Source of the DNA: Gemmataceae bacterium
GTDB lineage: Bacteria > Planctomycetota > Planctomycetia > Gemmatales > Gemmataceae
Length of the DNA: 17,199 nucleotides
Assembly (NCBI GenBank): GCA_020847555.1
Contig: JADLBT010000451.1
Coordinates: forward strand, 1 to 17,199
Direction: 5' to 3'
Made by a program: the position numbers and the translations under genes. Shown piece by piece: positions 13,632-17,199 of this stretch (positions are counted from its first letter, which is position 1; every line of letters begins with the position of its first letter). The notes beneath the pieces were generated by a model that was not told where the DNA came from, searched no databases, and saw only the letters and a list, made by a program, of their open reading frames with translations.

Positions 13632-15389
13632 GTGCCCGCCGCGAAAACCTGGCACTTGCTACCCCACAACCCTGCCGCCATCGAACACCTGGCCCGCGCG
13701 CTGGGGCTGTCCTCCGTCGTCGCCCAGCTGCTGATCAATCGCGGGCTCGGCACGCCCGACGCCGCTGCCCACTTCCTCAAAGCTCCCCTCGCCGGCCTGC
13801 GCGAGCCCGGCCTGCTCCCCGGCGTCAAGATGGCCGCCGAGCGCATCTGCGCCGCCATCCGCGCCGGCAAGCGCATCTGCGTCTACGGCGACTACGACGT
13901 GGACGGTGTGACCGGCACGGCCGTGATGATCCACGTCCTCCGCCTGCTCGGCGCCGACGTCGAGTTCCACGTCCCCAACCGGCTGGAGGACGGGTACGGG
14001 CTGAGCGTCGAGGCGTTGCGGCGCATCGCTCAGGGCGGGGCGTCGGTCGTGGTCACCGTCGATTGCGGGATCGCCAGCCTCGCCGAGGCGGAGGAGGCGC
14101 GCCGGCTCGGGCTGGAGCTGATCATCACCGACCACCACGAGCCGAAGGACTGCCTGCCCGAGGCCGACGTCCTTGTCCATCCGCGCGTGCCGGCCGGCGC
14201 CTACCCGTTCGGCAACCTGTGCGGGTCGGCGGTCGCGTTCAAGCTGGCGTGGGCGCTGTGCCAGCTTTCCTGCGGCAGCGACAAGGTGTCGCCACGCCAC
14301 CGCGATTGCCTGATGGACGCCGTCGCCCTGGTGGCGATGGGGACCGTCGCCGACGTGGTCCCCCTCCACGACGAGAACCGTATCTTCGTCCGCCACGGGC
14401 TGGCCCGGCTCCAGCAAGGGCCGAGCGAGGGACTCAAGGCGCTGCTGGAGGCGGCCAAACTCGGCGGCAAGCCGCTCACCTCCACCGACATCGGCTACGT
14501 TCTGGCCCCGCGCCTGAACGCGGCCGGCCGGCTCGGTAGCGCGCGGCTGGCGGTCGAGTTGCTGACGACGCCGTCCCCGCAGCGGGCCGCCGACCTGGCT
14601 CGGTTCCTGGAGGACCAGAACCAGAAGCGGCAGGCGGTCGAGCGGCAGATCTACAGCGAGGCGCGCGAGCAGGCGGAACGCTTCGACGCGGCCGGGGCGT
14701 CGGCCCTGGTGCTGGCGAGCGAATCGTGGCACGTCGGCATGATCGGTATCGTCGCTGGCCGGTTGATGGACGCTTTCGCCCGGCCGGTGCTGCTGATCGC
14801 CCAGGGGCAGAACGGTACGCCGGCGTCCGGGTCCGGGCGGTCGGTCCCCGGCTTCAAGCTGCACGAGGCGCTGCAGCAGTGCGCCGCGGATCTCCTCACC
14901 CACGGCGGCCACGCGACCGCGGCCGGGTTCAAGATCGCCGCGGACCGGATCGAGTCGTTCCGCGAGCAGTTCTGCGCGGTGGCGGACCGGCACTTCGCGG
15001 CCGGCCCGCCGGCGCCGCGGCTGGTGATCGACGCCGAGGTGCCGCTGTCAGCCGTCACGACCGGGCTGGTGGAGCTGATGAAGCAACTGGAGCCGTATGG
15101 CGCCGGCAACCCGCAGCCGCTGTTCCTCGCGGGCGAACTGGAGGTGGTCGGCGCCCCGCGGCGGGTCGGCGGCGGCGAGCGGCACCTGAGCTTCCGGGTC
15201 CGCCAGCGGCAGAGCAAGGAGCTGCGCGTCATCGCGTTCGGGATGGGGGACCGCTACGACGAGCTAATGTCGCAGGGCGGGCAGTGTTGCCTCGTCTTCA
15301 CACCGCGCATCAACGAGTGGCAGGGTTATCGCAGCGTCGAGTTGGAGGTGCGCGACTTCCAGCCGGGGCCGCGGGCACGCCTCGGGTAG
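13632..15389 (+). CDS. recJ: Single-stranded-DNA-specific exonuclease RecJ
   Basis: 585 aa, the normal RecJ length. RecJ degrades single-stranded DNA 5' to 3' in recombination and mismatch or base-excision repair, using metal ions bound by DHH-family motifs. Visible are motif I CVYGDYDVDGVTGTA (83-97), motif II VTVDCGIAS (141-149), motif III ITDHHEP (165-171), LCGSAVAFKLAWAL (196-209) and the DHHA1 signature THGGHATAAGF (about residues 422-432), followed by the C-terminal OB-fold region with ELEV and VELEVRDF near the end. The start is GTG at 13632 with GAGGA about 7 nt upstream. It is divergent from rpsU and its stop lies 6 bp from the stop of the convergent dehydrogenase, with no terminator between. 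Confidence 0.96.
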   Translation: MPAAKTWHLLPHNPAAIEHLARALGLSSVVAQLLINRGLGTPDAAAHFLKAPLAGLREPGLLPGVKMAAERICAAIRAGKRICVYGDYDVDGVTGTAVMIHVLRLLGADVEFHVPNRLEDGYGLSVEALRRIAQGGASVVVTVDCGIASLAEAEEARRLGLELIITDHHEPKDCLPEADVLVHPRVPAGAYPFGNLCGSAVAFKLAWALCQLSCGSDKVSPRHRDCLMDAVALVAMGTVADVVPLHDENRIFVRHGLARLQQGPSEGLKALLEAAKLGGKPLTSTDIGYVLAPRLNAAGRLGSARLAVELLTTPSPQRAADLARFLEDQNQKRQAVERQIYSEAREQAERFDAAGASALVLASESWHVGMIGIVAGRLMDAFARPVLLIAQGQNGTPASGSGRSVPGFKLHEALQQCAADLLTHGGHATAAGFKIAADRIESFREQFCAVADRHFAAGPPAPRLVIDAEVPLSAVTTGLVELMKQLEPYGAGNPQPLFLAGELEVVGAPRRVGGGERHLSFRVRQRQSKELRVIAFGMGDRYDELMSQGGQCCLVFTPRINEWQGYRSVELEVRDFQPGPRARLG

Positions 15390-15395
15390 CAGTCA

Positions 15396-16361
15396 TTAGA
15401 CGACCCGGTTCTGTGGGCGCCCCTCCAGGAAGGCGATGACGTTATCGACCACCCCGCCGTTGAGCAGTTCCATTCCCTCCGGCGTCTGGTCGGCGTTGTG
15501 CGGAGTGAGGCCAATCTGCTCGCAGCCCAGCAGCGGGTAGTCCGGCGGCGGCGGCTCGACCTCGTACACGTCGATACCGGCGCCCGCCAGGTGGCCGGAG
15601 TTGACGGTCGCCGCGAGAGCTGCACTGTCCACAATCGCCCCGCGCGCCGTGTTGACGAACAGCGCGCCGCGCTTCATCAGCCCCAGCTCGCGCGCCCCGA
15701 TCAACCCGCGCGACTGATCGGTCAGCTTCAGGTGAACGCTCACCACGTCCGAGGTGCGCAGCACCTCGTCGAACTCCACGAACGGCACACCGAACTGGGC
15801 GGCGCGCTCCGGCGTCGGGTGGAACGTCCACGCCTGCACCCGCATCCCGATCGCCTTTCCCAGTCGGGCCAGCTCGACAGCGATGCTACCGGCCCCCAGC
15901 AGGCCAAGCATCTTGCCGTTCAGGAATATGCTGTCGGGTCCGGCCCAGCCGCCGCGCTTCATCGCTGCCGTCTGGTAGGCGACGCGCCGGGCGGCCGCGA
16001 ACATTAGAGCCAGGGCGTGCTCGGCGACGACCGGGGCCGTCCGTCCCGGGACGTTGCACACGGCGATGCCGAGCGCGCGGGCCGCTTCCACGTCGATCGC
16101 GTCCGTCCCAATCCCGCAGGTGGCAATCAGCTTCAGGTCGGGCAACTGCCGCAGTAACTCGCCTGGCCACTTGACCCCGCCGCGCGAGTTAACCAGGCAG
16201 ACCGCCCCGCGCGCCCGCCGCACCTTCTCCTCCGCCGTCGCCGGCTGGTCGGCGTGCAGCACCACCTCGCCATGACGGCGGAGGCGGTCCAGGTGCGGCG
16301 AGCCCTGCAGTTGTGGCGGTTCGTCGCCCGGAATGACAATGACGACCCTGCTCGCTGCCAT
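15396..16361 (-). CDS. D-isomer-specific 2-hydroxyacid dehydrogenase
   Basis: 321 aa, the family length. These enzymes interconvert 2-oxoacids and D-2-hydroxyacids with NAD(P)H; members include phosphoglycerate and glyoxylate/hydroxypyruvate dehydrogenases. The dinucleotide fold has LGLLGAGSIAVELA (152-165), and the catalytic triad is Arg240 (NTARGAIVD), Glu269 (YEVEPPP) and His288 (LTPHNAD). The stretch after the second Rossmann strand (AWTFHPTPERA, 177-187) lacks the acidic residue that usually favours NAD, so coenzyme choice is open. There is no ACT domain, so it is not a long-form SerA. The start ATG has AAAGG about 8 nt upstream. Substrate unknown. Confidence 0.9.
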   Translation of the reverse strand: MAASRVVIVIPGDEPPQLQGSPHLDRLRRHGEVVLHADQPATAEEKVRRARGAVCLVNSRGGVKWPGELLRQLPDLKLIATCGIGTDAIDVEAARALGIAVCNVPGRTAPVVAEHALALMFAAARRVAYQTAAMKRGGWAGPDSIFLNGKMLGLLGAGSIAVELARLGKAIGMRVQAWTFHPTPERAAQFGVPFVEFDEVLRTSDVVSVHLKLTDQSRGLIGARELGLMKRGALFVNTARGAIVDSAALAATVNSGHLAGAGIDVYEVEPPPPDYPLLGCEQIGLTPHNADQTPEGMELLNGGVVDNVIAFLEGRPQNRVV

Positions 16362-16596
16362 GATGCACCTTTCATCCAGGCGTCAGAGGACGGGATGGTC
16401 CGCGGCGACCTCGTCCGAGGGGGGATGCGTTGGACGGTATCGGGGCTTGCTCGGAGTGGGGCTGGCCACTCTTGCGACGGCTGCTAGAATGAGGTTCGGT
16501 GGGCATCTTATCGGGTCAAGCCGCAAGAGCCAGGGGGCACCCACAACTCGGCGCTTACTAAATGCCGGGAGTCCACACAGGAAGCTTCGGAAGCTC
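16362..16596. other. Intergenic region without a supported gene
   Basis: Open frames here are short, lack family resemblance and overlap the dehydrogenase start. A TGCTAGAAT (16482-16490, plus strand) looks like an extended -10 but has no -35. I see nothing else I can support. Confidence 0.5.
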
Positions 16597-16644
16597 TGTC
16601 AACTTCGGATTTTTAGTTGACAGCGGGGGGAGTATCCTTATAAT
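16597..16644 (+). promoter_or_regulatory. Consensus sigma70-type promoter with inverted repeat over the -35
   Basis: Perfect TTGACA (16617-16622) and perfect TATAAT (16639-16644) are separated by 16 nt, the strongest promoter match in the window. The -35 is part of GTTGACA (16616-16622), which has an inverted copy TGTCAAC at 16597-16603, 12 nt away; this could be an operator. The predicted start is near 16651. Confidence 0.8.
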
Positions 16645-16650
16645 TACGAT

Positions 16651-16797
16651 GCGGTTATTTGCCCTGTAACTGTCACTAACCTCCCACTCGAGGGAAGAAT
16701 TCATGATAATTGCTGCCATTCTTCGCGAGAAGGGGTGAAGCTCTATCCCACTGCTGGAAGCGGATAGGGCCAAACCTTGTGAGGTTTGGCTTTTTTG
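16651..16797 (+). ncRNA. Candidate non-coding RNA (or tRNA-operon leader) of about 145 nt
   Basis: The stretch lies between a consensus promoter and an intrinsic terminator and holds no plausible reading frame. Pairing by eye gives three parts. A closing stem joins TTTGCCCT (16658-16665) to AGGGCCAAA (16766-16774) with one bulge. An apical hairpin pairs CCC..CTCG..GAAGAAT (16683-16700) with ATTCTTC..CGAG..GGG (16718-16734) around a 17-nt loop. A small side stem is CTATCC/GGATAG (16743-16748, 16762-16767). The closing stem uses bases of the terminator's left arm, so the two exclude each other. The layout of closing stem, open central region and apical hairpin recalls 6S RNA, but no conserved 6S sequence is evident. 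The alternative is a leader that controls read-through into the tRNAs. Ends are approximate. Confidence 0.55.
16769..16796 (+). terminator. Intrinsic terminator before tRNA-Ile
   Basis: GCCAAACCT (16769-16777) pairs perfectly with AGGTTTGGC (16782-16790) around a TGTG loop, followed at once by six T residues (16791-16796). This is the only textbook Rho-independent terminator in the window. Confidence 0.9.
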
Positions 16798-16812
16798 TTG
16801 TCCAGCACAGGC

Positions 16813-16886
16813 GCGGGTATAGCTCAGTTGGCTAGAGCGCAGCTCTGATAAAGCTGAGGTCCTTGGTTCGAATCCAAGTACCCGCA
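16813..16886 (+). tRNA. tRNA-Ile (GAU)
   Basis: 74 nt forming a complete cloverleaf: acceptor GCGGGTA/TACCCGC, D arm GCTC/GAGC, anticodon stem CAGCT/AGCTG with loop CTGATAA (anticodon GAT), T arm CTTGG/CCAAG with TTCGAAT loop, discriminator A. CCA is not encoded. It begins 16 nt after the terminator T-run, with no promoter of its own visible in that gap. Confidence 0.97.
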
Positions 16887-16906
16887 CTACGCGAATACCA
16901 TTCCGA

Positions 16907-16978
16907 GGGGATGTAGCTCAGAGGGAGAGCGCGTGGTTTGCAACCACGATGTCGGGGGTTCGAGTCCCCCCATCTCCA
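16907..16978 (+). tRNA. tRNA-Ala (UGC)
   Basis: 72 nt with full cloverleaf: acceptor GGGGATG/CATCTCC including the G3-U70 wobble pair that marks alanine tRNAs, D arm GCTC/GAGC, anticodon stem CGTGG/CCACG with loop TTTGCAA (anticodon TGC), T arm GGGGG/CCCCC, discriminator A. CCA is not encoded. It lies 20 nt behind tRNA-Ile and is presumably on the same transcript. Confidence 0.97.
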
Positions 16979-17012
16979 CTATCGCAGCCACTCAACAGGA
17001 AGGCAGCGATAG
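16979..17012 (+). terminator. Hairpin directly after tRNA-Ala
   Basis: CTATCGC (16979-16985) pairs with GCGATAG (17006-17012), extended inside by GCC/GGC around a 12-nt loop. It starts at the base after the tRNA discriminator and has no T-run; it may be a processing signal or a weak terminator. Confidence 0.4.
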
Positions 17013-17080
17013 GTCAACCCGGACGCAGTGAAAAAAATCGAAAAGAACGGGTTGACAGGTCGGGATGGCTTGAGTAGATT
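17013..17080 (+). promoter_or_regulatory. Strong stable-RNA-type promoter firing out of the window
   Basis: TTGACA (17052-17057) and TAGATT (17075-17080) are 17 nt apart. Just upstream, 17029-17046 is very A-rich, like an UP element. GTCAACCCG (17013-17021) and CGGGTTGAC (17048-17056) form a perfect 9-bp inverted repeat that covers most of the -35. The transcript, starting near 17087, would open with a stable hairpin (17086-17114). Confidence 0.6.
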
Positions 17081-17085
17081 GATGT

Positions 17086-17114
17086 TGCAAGTTATTCGCA
17101 GAGAATGACTTGCA
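17086..17114 (+). other. Hairpin at the start of the outgoing transcript
   Basis: TGCAAGT (17086-17092) pairs with ACTTGCA (17108-17114), and ATTC with GAAT inside, around a GCAGA loop. The remaining 17115-17199 carries no gene I recognise, and no 16S or 23S rRNA start. Confidence 0.5.
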
Positions 17115-17199
17115 GCAAACGCTCGGGGTGCATCTTGCGAGGCGGTGTGTCTCGGTAGGGCACGTCGGGCAGCCCGGTCGGCTGTGATCGGGTAGCTGG

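Noticed and set aside
13334..13876. Upstream extension of rpsU
   Set aside because: The frame stays open into recJ, but bS21 similarity and two strong ribosome binding sites fix the start at 13333.
16651..16797. SRP RNA (4.5S) or tmRNA as the identity of the untranslated RNA
   Set aside because: The GGAA at 16756-16759 lacks the conserved SRP apical context, and no tRNA-like ends or tag frame of tmRNA are present.
16558..16887. Minus-strand reading frame beginning MRVLGFEPRTSALSEL
   Set aside because: Its start is the antisense of tRNA-Ile, a well-known spurious translation, and the rest lies antisense to the candidate RNA and its promoter.
1..17199. CRISPR array, prophage, toxin-antitoxin or known defence genes
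   Set aside because: No regularly spaced direct repeats with unique spacers, no cas or phage genes and no small toxin-antitoxin pair were seen; the only tandem array is the in-frame 15-bp repeat.

Overview
The window looks like a chromosomal piece of a high-GC planctomycete, most likely of the Gemmataceae. The signs are an N-terminal LEALETREVPA export/anchor-type motif on a DUF4214 protein, an FG-GAP/ASPIC-UnbV secreted protein, a small PKD-domain membrane protein, an O-antigen-ligase/TPR fusion, strongly GC-rich third codon positions, and many intergenic palindromes. The placement rests on these features only; no rRNA is present to confirm it.

Layout. 70-966 (-) is a MurB-family protein with substituted catalytic positions and a good sigma70-type promoter. 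967-1326 is a divergent intergenic region with a long imperfect palindrome and an extended -10 promoter. 1327-2733 (+) is a DUF4214 surface-type protein ending in a 15-bp/5-residue tandem repeat. 2734-3033 holds a possible transposase remnant and a REP-like hairpin. 3034-5634 (+) is an O-antigen ligase/TPR membrane protein, convergent with a PKD protein (5716-7023, -) across a 25-bp hairpin. 7024-7506 holds a decapitated C-terminal gene fragment cut off at a perfect 30-bp palindrome, followed by a second REP-like hairpin. Then, all on the minus strand, come a sugar-phosphate isomerase/epimerase-like protein (7507-8349), ClpS (8456-8806), an FG-GAP/ASPIC-UnbV protein (8988-10628), and a coupled ketoacyl-synthase pair (10763-11980 catalytic, 11977-12792 without the cysteine). 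12970-13038 is another large palindrome. rpsU (13139-13333, -) is divergent from recJ (13632-15389, +), and recJ converges on a D-2-hydroxyacid dehydrogenase (15396-16361, -).

The right end is a stable-RNA region. A consensus promoter (TTGACA, 16 bp, TATAAT) at 16617-16644 fires into about 145 nt with no plausible gene and ends in a textbook intrinsic terminator at 16769-16796. tRNA-Ile(GAU) starts only 16 nt later, followed by tRNA-Ala(UGC). A second strong promoter with an A-rich upstream element (17029-17080) points out of the window.

The genes do not form one pathway. They are housekeeping or envelope genes (murB-like, rpsU, recJ, clpS, export and exopolysaccharide-type proteins) mixed with a small lipid/polyketide-type KAS pair. 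The most interesting items are the untranslated RNA with mutually exclusive closing-stem and terminator pairings directly in front of the tRNAs, the KAS/KAS-like pair, the MurB with lost catalytic residues, the DPGF repeat protein, and two families of intergenic palindromes.
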